From a virus: a stretch of DNA of 64,000 nt. A program made the translations under genes and the position numbers. Every line of letters starts with the position of its first letter. Position 1 is the stretch's first letter. The notes below the pieces were generated by a model. It saw only the letters and a list, made by a program, of their open reading frames with translations, had not been told where the DNA came from and searched no databases. Below, piece by piece: positions 41,313 to 47,893 of this stretch. The stretch spans positions 62,001-126,000 of the IMG/VR virus record IMGVR_UViG_3300047510_001256; one strand, 5' to 3'.

Positions 41313-42301
41313 ACTTTTTTCCATGCGTTAAAACGAATTTGTGCTTCTAGTCCTTTGTAGGTATTTGATTCTACCACAGACTGAACGTTATGTCCAGCCA
41401 TCACCATGTCATTAATATCCTTCTCGGTGATTGAAGAAGGCCAGATGACTACCGGATCTCCGTGCTGTATGGTTTTAGCAATCTTAGCACAGATCTCTCT
41501 GTTGCGTGGTTCGTTGTCGTATACGAAGACGAACTGACAATTATAATTGCTAAGTTCAACATCGCTACCACACATAGCAATGCTGTTTCCAATGAAGGTG
41601 GAATCAAACGGACCTTCTGTGACATATACTAATTCCTCTTTGTTTACTTTATCAAGACCATAAACCTTGGGTTTACTCTCATCAAGAATGATTGTAATGT
41701 ATCTCATCTTTGCTTTAGGAGCAAGAGATCTACCTTGATATCCAAAGAGTTTACCTGTTTCGTCCCTAAGAGGAATTATAATACGTGGACTATCCTGTTT
41801 AAGATTATCAAATGATTTCTTAATGGTGTTGGTCCATTGTTTGAATTTGGGACAATAGTAGAAACTATCTAAATCTTTAATTTGTCTGTTTGTGAGGTAT
41901 TCCCTTGCGGGATGTGTTGTATTTAGTTCTGAAATTTTCTCTAGATCAATATCAACTTGTGTTGATTTGAAGATTGGTGTATCAAAGTCTAGATCATTGA
42001 TGGTTGACTTTCGCTTAGGTTTAGTTGTATTGCTTTTATACTTCTCCATGATGTATTCATCATGAAGCATCTGATTATTATCTTTGAGAAAGTTAGCAAG
42101 ATTCCTACCGGCACCACAATTGTGGCACTTAAAGATCATCTCATTCTGAATGCGAAAGAAGTATCCCCGTGCTTTATCTTGACGCTTCTTACTATCGCCA
42201 CAGTAAGGACAACGAAAGTTATACAGATTGGTCTTCTTCTTTGAAAAATTTTGGAGTTGCGGAGAAACTAATTGTATATACTTAACATCAAGATAACTCA
42301 T
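41309..42301 (-). CDS. 61: DNA primase, T4 gp61-like
   Basis: 330 residues. Zinc-binding domain CPYC...CHNC at about 31-60 (FRCPYCGDSKKR, IFKCHNCGAG), then a Toprim core with ELVYVTEGPFDSTFIGN (catalytic Glu) and CQFVFVYDNEPRN (Asp). It synthesises RNA primers at the fork together with gp41 helicase encoded at 50.4 kb. A perfect consensus promoter lies 27-55 bp upstream at 42328-42356. Start ATG overlaps the upstream stop (ATGA). Confidence 0.95.
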   Translation of the reverse strand: MSYLDVKYIQLVSPQLQNFSKKKTNLYNFRCPYCGDSKKRQDKARGYFFRIQNEMIFKCHNCGAGRNLANFLKDNNQMLHDEYIMEKYKSNTTKPKRKSTINDLDFDTPIFKSTQVDIDLEKISELNTTHPAREYLTNRQIKDLDSFYYCPKFKQWTNTIKKSFDNLKQDSPRIIIPLRDETGKLFGYQGRSLAPKAKMRYITIILDESKPKVYGLDKVNKEELVYVTEGPFDSTFIGNSIAMCGSDVELSNYNCQFVFVYDNEPRNREICAKIAKTIQHGDPVVIWPSSITEKDINDMVMAGHNVQSVVESNTYKGLEAQIRFNAWKKV

Positions 42302-42726
42302 CTAGCATGGGGGGTCGTCGTCTCTCTATTATAGTGACTCTCCATCATGTTGTCAACAAAGGTTGGGACAATTGCTGAAGCGGCCCCAATGACCAACACA
42401 GCAAGGGATCCTATGGTAACTGCCTGCCATCTGAATTTCAATAGATCATCAATTGTTTTTTCAACAGATTCTAATCTACCAATGACTTGATTATGTTCTC
42501 TTGAATTTTGATGCTTAACATCTTCAATCATTTTAACAATGAGTTCATCTGTTCTCACACTTTGTTCTAATTTTTCATCATGTTTGGTTAGTATAGTGGC
42601 AATCTTATTATTAGATTCACCTATCTTGTCCACTGCTGCTTCTAGTTTATCTATCATCTGCTTTGATAAATCTTCGTAGATCTCAAACTTAGATGACAAA
42701 ACTTCTAACTTTGCTTTTCCAAACAT
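42298..42726 (-). CDS. Coiled-coil membrane-anchored protein, 142 aa
   Basis: Residues 1-95 form a long coiled coil (LSKQMIDKLEAAVDKIGESN, VIGRLESVEKTIDDLLKF); residues 98-118 are a single membrane helix (AVTIGSLAVLVIGAASAIV), then a short polar tail. Similar small coiled-coil/TM proteins occur in cyanophages without known function. Its 3' end contains the promoter for the primase-nrd operon and overlaps gp61 by 4 bp. Confidence 0.65.
   Translation of the reverse strand: MFGKAKLEVLSSKFEIYEDLSKQMIDKLEAAVDKIGESNNKIATILTKHDEKLEQSVRTDELIVKMIEDVKHQNSREHNQVIGRLESVEKTIDDLLKFRWQAVTIGSLAVLVIGAASAIVPTFVDNMMESHYNRETTTPHAR
42328..42356 (-). promoter_or_regulatory. Consensus promoter for primase-nrdA-nrdB
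   Basis: TTGACA (42356-42351), 17 bp, TATAAT (42333-42328), both exact, located inside the end of the coiled-coil gene, about 27 bp before the primase ATG. The best promoter match in the window along with the tRNA-Pro site. Confidence 0.8.
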
Positions 42727-42743
42727 GTCTCCTAGTTGTTTTA

Positions 42744-43433
42744 CTAAACGTTACGGATAGCAAAGTCAAGAGCACTTTGATATGACGAAGCGTTCTTGTT
42801 GAGCATATAACGGAAGGCATGTTGATTGTCGCCTTCTAGTCCAGCATATGCTGCGGCAATTTTTCTAGCAGAGAATTGATCCAGGTTCTGAACTCCTCCG
42901 TCAGCAAACTGAATCTTTGCGTATGATGTTTCTGATGTGTTTGTTGGTTTGGTTGCTACATCAACAGCAGCATCAAGAACATCGTTATATTCTAGAATCA
43001 TATTAGTAGTCATTTCAACTTCCTCTTTTTTGAGTTTTTGTGTTTGCGAAGACGCCTTCTTTTTGAAGTCTTGAAGTCTCGCCTTCATCAAGGTATCCAT
43101 TTCTTTTGTCTTATTAATCATTTTCTTTTTCGCTTCATCCTTCTTTTTCTGAAGATCCTTCTGGCGATTGAGCTTCTTCATCTGCCCAATCTGCTTCTGA
43201 GCTCTCTCAGTTTCTGATGGGACTGCTTCGGAAATAATAGTTCCTTCTACTTGCTCTTTCATTTTTTTACGTTGAATGCGTGATAGTAAAGTTTTTGCGC
43301 CTTTAGATCTTCCATCAACAAAGTCTTTTTTATTATTATTTTTCCACGTTCTATGTTTACGTGGATTCACAATAACTAAAGAGGGGGGAATCTCCATACC
43401 TTTAATACCAGGAGAACTAGCATTGTTAATCAT
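42744..43433 (-). CDS. Lys-rich hypothetical protein, 229 aa
   Basis: Highly basic and helical in the first two thirds (KKKDEAKKKMINKTKEMDTL, RLQDFKKKASSQTQKLKKEE), then a more globular C-terminus (ARKIAAAYAGLEGDNQHAFR). Not recognised. High charge and late-cluster position suggest a structural, scaffold or DNA-binding role. It overlaps the following-upstream gene by 4 bp (43430-43433). Confidence 0.65.
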   Translation of the reverse strand: MINNASSPGIKGMEIPPSLVIVNPRKHRTWKNNNKKDFVDGRSKGAKTLLSRIQRKKMKEQVEGTIISEAVPSETERAQKQIGQMKKLNRQKDLQKKKDEAKKKMINKTKEMDTLMKARLQDFKKKASSQTQKLKKEEVEMTTNMILEYNDVLDAAVDVATKPTNTSETSYAKIQFADGGVQNLDQFSARKIAAAYAGLEGDNQHAFRYMLNKNASSYQSALDFAIRNV

Positions 43434-43786
43434 ATGAGATTTAACTCCTCAAGACAACGTTGATCTACTTCATTATTTAGTGATTCAGGTAATCTATCTA
43501 AGAAGCGCATGAACGCTTTTAACATAGACCAATATTGTTTTTCAACTTTATAAAATAACAATGGTGTGGCAGCATCATCAAATACATTATACATGACGAT
43601 GATGTGATTTAGAATTAAATGTGTCTTCAGTTCGCCTGTTGTTTCAAAGCGTTTGAAGAGGCGCTTAATGTATTTGATACGATTAAGATCCTCTTCAAAG
43701 TCTTCTTTTGTTACTGCCGTGGGATTGTAGTAATGTTTAATAGCGAACATCTCCCAGTTGTCTGGGTTCAATTCATGAAAGTTCAT
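43430..43786 (-). CDS. Conserved hypothetical of T4-like marine phages, 118 aa
   Basis: MNFHELNPDNWEMFAIKHYY, then EDFEEDLNRIKYIKRLFKRF and LILNHIIVMYNVFDDAATPL with LFYKVEKQYWSMLKAFMRFL. Nearly all-helical. Proteins with 'RIKYIKRLF...LILNHIIVMYNVF' are widespread in T4-like phages of cyanobacteria and SAR11, function unknown. It follows the Ig-like virion gene by 4 bp, consistent with a late operon and a virion-assembly role. Confidence 0.8.
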   Translation of the reverse strand: MNFHELNPDNWEMFAIKHYYNPTAVTKEDFEEDLNRIKYIKRLFKRFETTGELKTHLILNHIIVMYNVFDDAATPLLFYKVEKQYWSMLKAFMRFLDRLPESLNNEVDQRCLEELNLI

Positions 43787-43790
43787 TTAA

Positions 43791-44510
43791 TTATGGTGTT
43801 ACGTCAACAAGTTTTAATGTAGCAGCATTGGAAGTAACTTCTTCAGCACCATTGTTTGAAGCAACCTTAACTCTATACTGATAGTTATTCAGGTCAAGAT
43901 CTGTCAGTGCTCCAGCAACAACAGTAAGTGTTGCTGTTGTGAATCCAGTATAAGCACTTGAATCAAGTGTTGAAGTAATGTTAACCCAACGTGTCTGATC
44001 TGCTGCCTTACGCTGCCACTGATACTCTAGAGTTCCACCTTCGGTAACTGCTGCTGTCACAGCAAATGTTCTCAGAACAGATGGAACTTCAATATCTGAT
44101 GTTCCGTTACCAACGTTAACTGGTTGAGCAGAAATACTGATAACTGGCATTGGAGCATCAGCAGCAATATCATCATCAGCATCACCAGTGTTAGCAGGTG
44201 CTGATCCCATTGAAACCAACTGCTGTGCCTTGTGGCGTGTCTCGCCAGCAGCATCTGTATATGTCATATACTCCCACCAACCAGGGGAGTTCAGACCTCT
44301 AGAAGTGTTTGCTTCAAGAGTTGCTTCAGACTCGTCAACAAATACAACTCTACGAGCAGCAGTAGCATAACCCTGTGCTCCAGTGACTACACTATCACCA
44401 TCGGTGATTAAAGTATTGTCGTGGTCATACTTATCTACAGAGTTTTTTTCTGTAGTGCTAAGAACTTTTAAACTTTGTGCGTCTGTTTCAGCACGGCTAT
44501 ACAGAGACAT
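43791..44510 (-). CDS. Virion structural protein with Ig-like domain
   Basis: 239 residues. N-terminal half (MSLYSRAETDAQSLKVLSTT, GLNSPGWWEYMTYTDAAGET) is conserved in cyanophage virions; the C-terminal 100 residues form an Ig-like beta sandwich with the W-x-Y pattern LEYQWQRKAADQTRWVNITS and LNNYQYRVKVASNNGAEEVT. Such proteins decorate heads or tails and bind surfaces weakly. Late box TATAAATA at 44539-44546. Confidence 0.85.
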   Translation of the reverse strand: MSLYSRAETDAQSLKVLSTTEKNSVDKYDHDNTLITDGDSVVTGAQGYATAARRVVFVDESEATLEANTSRGLNSPGWWEYMTYTDAAGETRHKAQQLVSMGSAPANTGDADDDIAADAPMPVISISAQPVNVGNGTSDIEVPSVLRTFAVTAAVTEGGTLEYQWQRKAADQTRWVNITSTLDSSAYTGFTTATLTVVAGALTDLDLNNYQYRVKVASNNGAEEVTSNAATLKLVDVTP

Positions 44511-44538
44511 TTACGATACTCCAGCGTTTCCTAAAATA

Positions 44539-44546
44539 TATTTATA
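44539..44546 (-). promoter_or_regulatory. Late promoter box TATAAATA
   Basis: Exact late box 29 bp before the Ig-like virion gene; it abuts the T-run of the terminator at 44545-44571. Confidence 0.75.
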
Positions 44547-44571
44547 AAAAAAAGAGGAACCGAAGTTCCTC
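44545..44571 (-). terminator. Intrinsic terminator with UUCG-type loop
   Basis: On the minus strand GAGGAAC-TTCG-GTTCCTC followed by eight or more T. It overlaps the stop codon of the 50-aa membrane gene. Confidence 0.88.
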
Positions 44572-44722
44572 ATTTAACTAACATCTTTTTCAAGAAGTTT
44601 GTGGTAAAATCTATTACCGTATTTTCTTTGAATCTTTTTGTCTTTCCAAGATACTCAGAAAAACTGAGGAGCAGTGCCAATACAACACTCACTCCCCAAT
44701 TTGCTAACAAACATTCTATCAT
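44570..44722 (-). CDS. Small membrane protein, 50 aa (holin-like size)
   Basis: MIECLLANWGVSVVLALLLS, then FSEYLGKTKRFKENTVIDFT and TNFLKKMLVK. One N-terminal membrane helix followed by the SE-LGxTKxxKENTVIDF motif common to small phage membrane proteins. ATG overlaps the upstream stop (ATGA). It ends in the strong terminator. Holin or pinholin-type function is possible but there is only one helix; treat as unknown. Confidence 0.7.
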   Translation of the reverse strand: MIECLLANWGVSVVLALLLSFSEYLGKTKRFKENTVIDFTTNFLKKMLVK

Positions 44723-44892
44723 GCTTGTGGTTTGAACAGAAGTTCCTTAACAGTTTCTAGAATTGTATTATCAATGCTATTGTCAGTAGTTGAGACATAC
44801 TTCTCAAGAAGAGAAATAACGAGATTCTTAACTGCTTCTGATGTTGCGAGTTTGAGTAAAAATGGTTTTACTAATGCTACGAATGCGTCCAT
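44719..44892 (-). CDS. Hypothetical 57-aa protein
   Basis: Start chosen at 44892 (MDAFVALVKPFLLKLATSEA) because GGAGAA lies 5 bp upstream; an earlier in-frame ATG would overlap that site. Amphipathic/hydrophobic helices through KNLVISLLEKYVSTTDNSID. It is paired with the 50-aa membrane gene by a 4-bp overlap and has a late box (GATAAATA, 44927-44920). Possibly a two-gene membrane/lysis unit. Confidence 0.65.
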   Translation of the reverse strand: MDAFVALVKPFLLKLATSEAVKNLVISLLEKYVSTTDNSIDNTILETVKELLFKPQA

Positions 44893-44918
44893 GATGTTCT
44901 CCATAAGAGTCGGGATAA

Positions 44919-45170
44919 TTATTTATCCTTTTTATTCTTTGCTTTCCAAGCAGTAGCATATGCGATTGACTTTTCCTTGTCGGATAGTCCATCCTTAGAG
45001 TAACCTTTCTTAATATGCTTCACCATTCTTTCATACTTTTTGCCGGGAGGTGCCTTCTCTTCAATAGGTTCTACTTCTTCTTTCTTAACAGATGCCTGCT
45101 TGATATACTTTTTGTGATCAGATGATGACTTTTTATATTCCGCAGAATTTTCGTTTGGAATATTAGGCAT
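44919..45170 (-). CDS. Lys/Glu-rich hypothetical protein, 83 aa
   Basis: Start ATG 45170 with GAGGTG ribosome site. MPNIPNENSAEYKKSSSDHK, then KYERMVKHIKKGYSKDGLSD and KEKSIAYATAWKAKNKKDK. The C-terminal KHIKKGxxKDGLSxKEKSIAYATAWK is a short motif also found at the ends of other phage virion or scaffold proteins. Soluble, unstructured N-terminus. Function unknown. Confidence 0.7.
   Translation of the reverse strand: MPNIPNENSAEYKKSSSDHKKYIKQASVKKEEVEPIEEKAPPGKKYERMVKHIKKGYSKDGLSDKEKSIAYATAWKAKNKKDK
44920..44927 (-). promoter_or_regulatory. Late promoter box GATAAATA
   Basis: Lies over the stop of the 83-aa gene, 28 bp before the ATG at 44892. Confidence 0.5.
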
Positions 45171-45178
45171 CACCTCAA

Positions 45179-45901
45179 CTACTTTTTTGCTTCTTCAATC
45201 TCCTGACGAAGTTCTGCTTCTTCCTTCATTGCCTTCTTCTTATTGATGACGGCACTTACTTTCTTACGACGGGCATGTAGATACTTGTCAGACTTGTCAT
45301 GATCACCATCGTTATCAATATCCTTATCTTCTTTACCTACAGGATCCATCTTCTCAGTGATGATCTCTTCAGCAAGAATTCTATCTGCGAAGTATTCAAC
45401 ATCCTCTTTCTTCATTGGAACGCACTTGTCCTTTCCATTCTCAGTGCCAGCATACTTATATCCTTTCCAGCAAGCCTTGCCGTCAGCACCTTTCTCTTTC
45501 TCAAGAACGAGAGTATAGTTATCAAACTCAATCTCATACATCTCTTTCTTCATCATCTTCTTCCAAGAAGACTTCTTATCCATCTTCTCTCCCTTCCCTT
45601 CCTTCTCACCCTTGCCATGCTCAGGACCGCAAGATTCATCCATCTTCTTCTCGCACTTAGAGCAACCCTTACCATGACAGGATTCACATTCTTTTTTGTA
45701 TCCCTCTGCTGTTACGCCAGGAGCAGACTCCATGCCAACATACTTGGTGGGTTTTTTAATTTCTTTCTTTTTGAGAGTAGTATTCTCAATCTCTGCGCCA
45801 TGAGATTGTGGATCCATTCCATCAAATACTTCTGCTACATCTACAGGTTTGCCAAGGAAACTTGACATAAGGGATTCAGTAAGAGCGTCTCTTTTTGCCA
45901 T
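45179..45901 (-). CDS. Charged protein with zinc knuckle and EF-hand-like loop, 240 aa
   Basis: N-terminus MAKRDALTESLMSSFLGKPV; a Cys cluster CESCHGKGCSKCEKKMDESC at about 72-91 resembling a DnaJ-type zinc site; a central globular part (YEIEFDNYTLVLEKEKGADG); then KDIDNDGDHDKSDKYLHARR, a DxDxDG calcium-binding loop; and a helical C-terminus (EEAELRQEIEEAKK). The last two motifs recur in cyanophage late proteins. Late box at 45928-45935. A scaffold or prohead-associated role is plausible but not established. Confidence 0.72.
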   Translation of the reverse strand: MAKRDALTESLMSSFLGKPVDVAEVFDGMDPQSHGAEIENTTLKKKEIKKPTKYVGMESAPGVTAEGYKKECESCHGKGCSKCEKKMDESCGPEHGKGEKEGKGEKMDKKSSWKKMMKKEMYEIEFDNYTLVLEKEKGADGKACWKGYKYAGTENGKDKCVPMKKEDVEYFADRILAEEIITEKMDPVGKEDKDIDNDGDHDKSDKYLHARRKKVSAVINKKKAMKEEAELRQEIEEAKK

Positions 45902-45927
45902 TGTATCTAAGTGTGTTCTTCGTTTAT

Positions 45928-45935
45928 TATTTATA
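45928..45935 (-). promoter_or_regulatory. Late promoter box TATAAATA
   Basis: Exact late box 27 bp before the ATG at 45901, just after the stop of the 67-aa gene. Confidence 0.65.
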
Positions 45936-46134
45936 CTTCTCGGATATCTTTAACCCAAGCGCGGAACATCTCTCCCTCCTCAGTGACAGCAATCACATAG
46001 TTAACTCCACTACGATGGATTGTTCCCGTTTGACCAGTCGTATTAGACATGATCACATCTCCCTCCTGAAAGATACCTTTGTGTCTGTATCTCTGGTGAG
46101 TTGATTCCTGTCTTAGTTGTTTAAAATTTTTCAT
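45931..46134 (-). CDS. Conserved small protein, 67 aa
   Basis: MKNFKQLRQESTHQRYRHKG, then IFQEGDVIMSNTTGQTGTIH and RSGVNYVIAVTEEGEMFRAW with VKDIREV. The second half has the look of a small SH3-like beta barrel (GDVI...GTIHR.G.NYVI.VTE.G.MFR.W). Similar proteins are frequent in T4-like cyanophages, with no known function. It overlaps the nucleotidyltransferase gene by 4 bp. Confidence 0.78.
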   Translation of the reverse strand: MKNFKQLRQESTHQRYRHKGIFQEGDVIMSNTTGQTGTIHRSGVNYVIAVTEEGEMFRAWVKDIREV

Positions 46135-46682
46135 TTCAATCCCATTCCTTCCCTTACAGCGTTGTATAACGATAAAGTATTTGCTTGTCCTAACGTTTTA
46201 GGAATACCTTTCCTAAAAGTAAGCAGATCCATTTCTTTTGCTGCTTCTCTCATCTTACTAGCAGACATACCAGTAGCACCAGGAGCATCAGGATCTCGTT
46301 CACCAGCAGATACAACTTCCAAGTGTCTATATGTATATTCAACACCATTATATCTACTAATTAAACTTTCATATTCCGGAACTCTATCAGATCCAGCAAT
46401 CAATGTCAAGTCTTCATATGTTCCTTGATATTTTTGAAGTAATTTTATGATAGTATTAATATCTTTATCATAGATGATATGGTCTTTATATTGTGGAAAC
46501 ATAAGATGCATATATTGGACCTTTAAATCTGATGGCAATGGATCCGTTGGTTTTTTCTGAGTGTGCGACGGGTAGATAAAGTAGTCATCCCTCTTAGCAA
46601 TTCTTGCTACCGCATCAATCAATTTTTCGTGACCGATTGTTGGAGGATTAAATCTACCCCAGGCAACTACTACTCTGCTCAT
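46131..46682 (-). CDS. HIGH-family nucleotidyltransferase
   Basis: 183 residues. Clear cytidylyltransferase-like signature GRFNPPTIGHEKLIDA (residues 8-23), middle LTLIAGSDRVPEYE and the second motif GMSASKMREAAKE, equivalent to ISSTxxR. The family transfers AMP or CMP to small phosphorylated substrates, e.g. NMN in NAD synthesis (NadM/NadR) or phosphopantetheine. The substrate cannot be read from sequence. It is 1 bp from the KWDG ligase-like gene, so both may act on the same pathway. Confidence 0.88.
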   Translation of the reverse strand: MSRVVVAWGRFNPPTIGHEKLIDAVARIAKRDDYFIYPSHTQKKPTDPLPSDLKVQYMHLMFPQYKDHIIYDKDINTIIKLLQKYQGTYEDLTLIAGSDRVPEYESLISRYNGVEYTYRHLEVVSAGERDPDAPGATGMSASKMREAAKEMDLLTFRKGIPKTLGQANTLSLYNAVREGMGLK

Positions 46683-47893
46683 TAGTCTCCAGCAACCCAG
46701 TTCTTAGATACATTAAAGTTAGCAACGCTAAATGATAATCTATCCACTAACTTAACCGCATTGGTTCCATTGCTGATAGCAACATAACCTTCAGGAGCAG
46801 TTATCTTATATCCATCTTCAGTTCTAAGGTAAGTTCCAAACTGCTCACCCTTCTCAAGTTTACGAACAAAAAAGTTCTTAGCATTCTGTAATGTAGTATA
46901 TAGTCCAACCGCCTTGAGTAAAGCAGTTTCATTTGATTCAATGAAATCTAATCCAGCGTATAACTTAGCGAGTTTAGCGGCTTTTGCTTTTGGTGTCTTA
47001 ACTTTATCCGCTGCTTTCTTTACCTCATCTTGAAAATATTTCTTAAAGTCATCAACAAATTTCTTAGCACTACTCACTCTTCGTCCCTGACGAACGTATG
47101 TGTTGAAATAAATTTTCAGTCTTGGTCCTACAGTCAGTTGATCGTTCTCTTCAATCTGCTTGGCAACTTCATCTAAAAAATTTCCAGCAACACGAATAAG
47201 ACTAGCTCCAGCAGTTTTCATTCGCATGAGTCTTTGCTTCTCTTGCTTTGTGATGAGAGTATCTTTTCCAAGTTGTCCAGTCTCAGCAGAGAGAACTAAA
47301 ACATCTGGGCTTTTGTTTAACTTAGATATATCATATCCAAATGTAGCATTTAAATTTTCAACTGAGTTACCTTTATATGTGGTATGAAATACCACACCTA
47401 TCTTTGCTCGCTTTGCTTTTTCATAAAATGGAGATCCTTCTGGAATAGCATATGTGATGGTATTAGGTTGAAATGTGATACATCTTTTACCATCAATGGT
47501 TTCGTATTTTTTGTCGTCAGTAAAAAGTAAATCTCCTTGAGCAACTCCTGTAATTCCAAGCGCAGGAAAATATTTTAAAGCATCCTTAAGTTTAGATACC
47601 AATCCAGGAGCATGTCCATGATTCCTATCAACATCCTCCGGAGTTATGTTTATTTTTGCGTCCTTATTAAATACAGATTTTGTTCCCACAAAGAATTGAT
47701 CTGTTCCAGGATACATACCACAAAATATAGCTGGAGCCCCATCCCATTTGGTTGTAATTTTAAAATTATTGTTTCCCTGTCCAGTAAAAGTTTTAGCAAG
47801 TAGATCTAAAAATTTAAACGCATCACTCGCACCTTGCTTACCATCAAGCAAGATACTATCTTCTAAATGTTCTAGGTGTGTGTTCTTACTCAT
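46682..47893 (-). CDS. Putative covalent nucleotidyltransferase (ligase-like), 403 aa
   Basis: The segment NNFKITTKWDGAPAIFCG contains KWDG at residues 49-52, matching ligase/capping-enzyme motif I (KxDG), where Lys carries the AMP. Further possible motifs: ITGVAQGDLLFT (motif III position, with the usual Glu replaced by Gln/Asp), AKIGVVFHTTYKG (motif IIIa-like) and LKIYFNTYVRQGR. The C-terminal part is helical and Lys-rich. Related proteins of unknown function occur in T4-like marine phages. Start and stop are tightly coupled with neighbours (1-4 bp). Whether it ligates RNA, DNA or modifies a small molecule is open. Confidence 0.68.
   Translation of the reverse strand: MSKNTHLEHLEDSILLDGKQGASDAFKFLDLLAKTFTGQGNNNFKITTKWDGAPAIFCGMYPGTDQFFVGTKSVFNKDAKINITPEDVDRNHGHAPGLVSKLKDALKYFPALGITGVAQGDLLFTDDKKYETIDGKRCITFQPNTITYAIPEGSPFYEKAKRAKIGVVFHTTYKGNSVENLNATFGYDISKLNKSPDVLVLSAETGQLGKDTLITKQEKQRLMRMKTAGASLIRVAGNFLDEVAKQIEENDQLTVGPRLKIYFNTYVRQGRRVSSAKKFVDDFKKYFQDEVKKAADKVKTPKAKAAKLAKLYAGLDFIESNETALLKAVGLYTTLQNAKNFFVRKLEKGEQFGTYLRTEDGYKITAPEGYVAISNGTNAVKLVDRLSFSVANFNVSKNWVAGD

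Noticed and set aside
45299-45865. 188-codon plus-strand frame opposite the zinc-knuckle protein
   Set aside because: Antisense to a charged, well-formed gene with a late promoter; no support.
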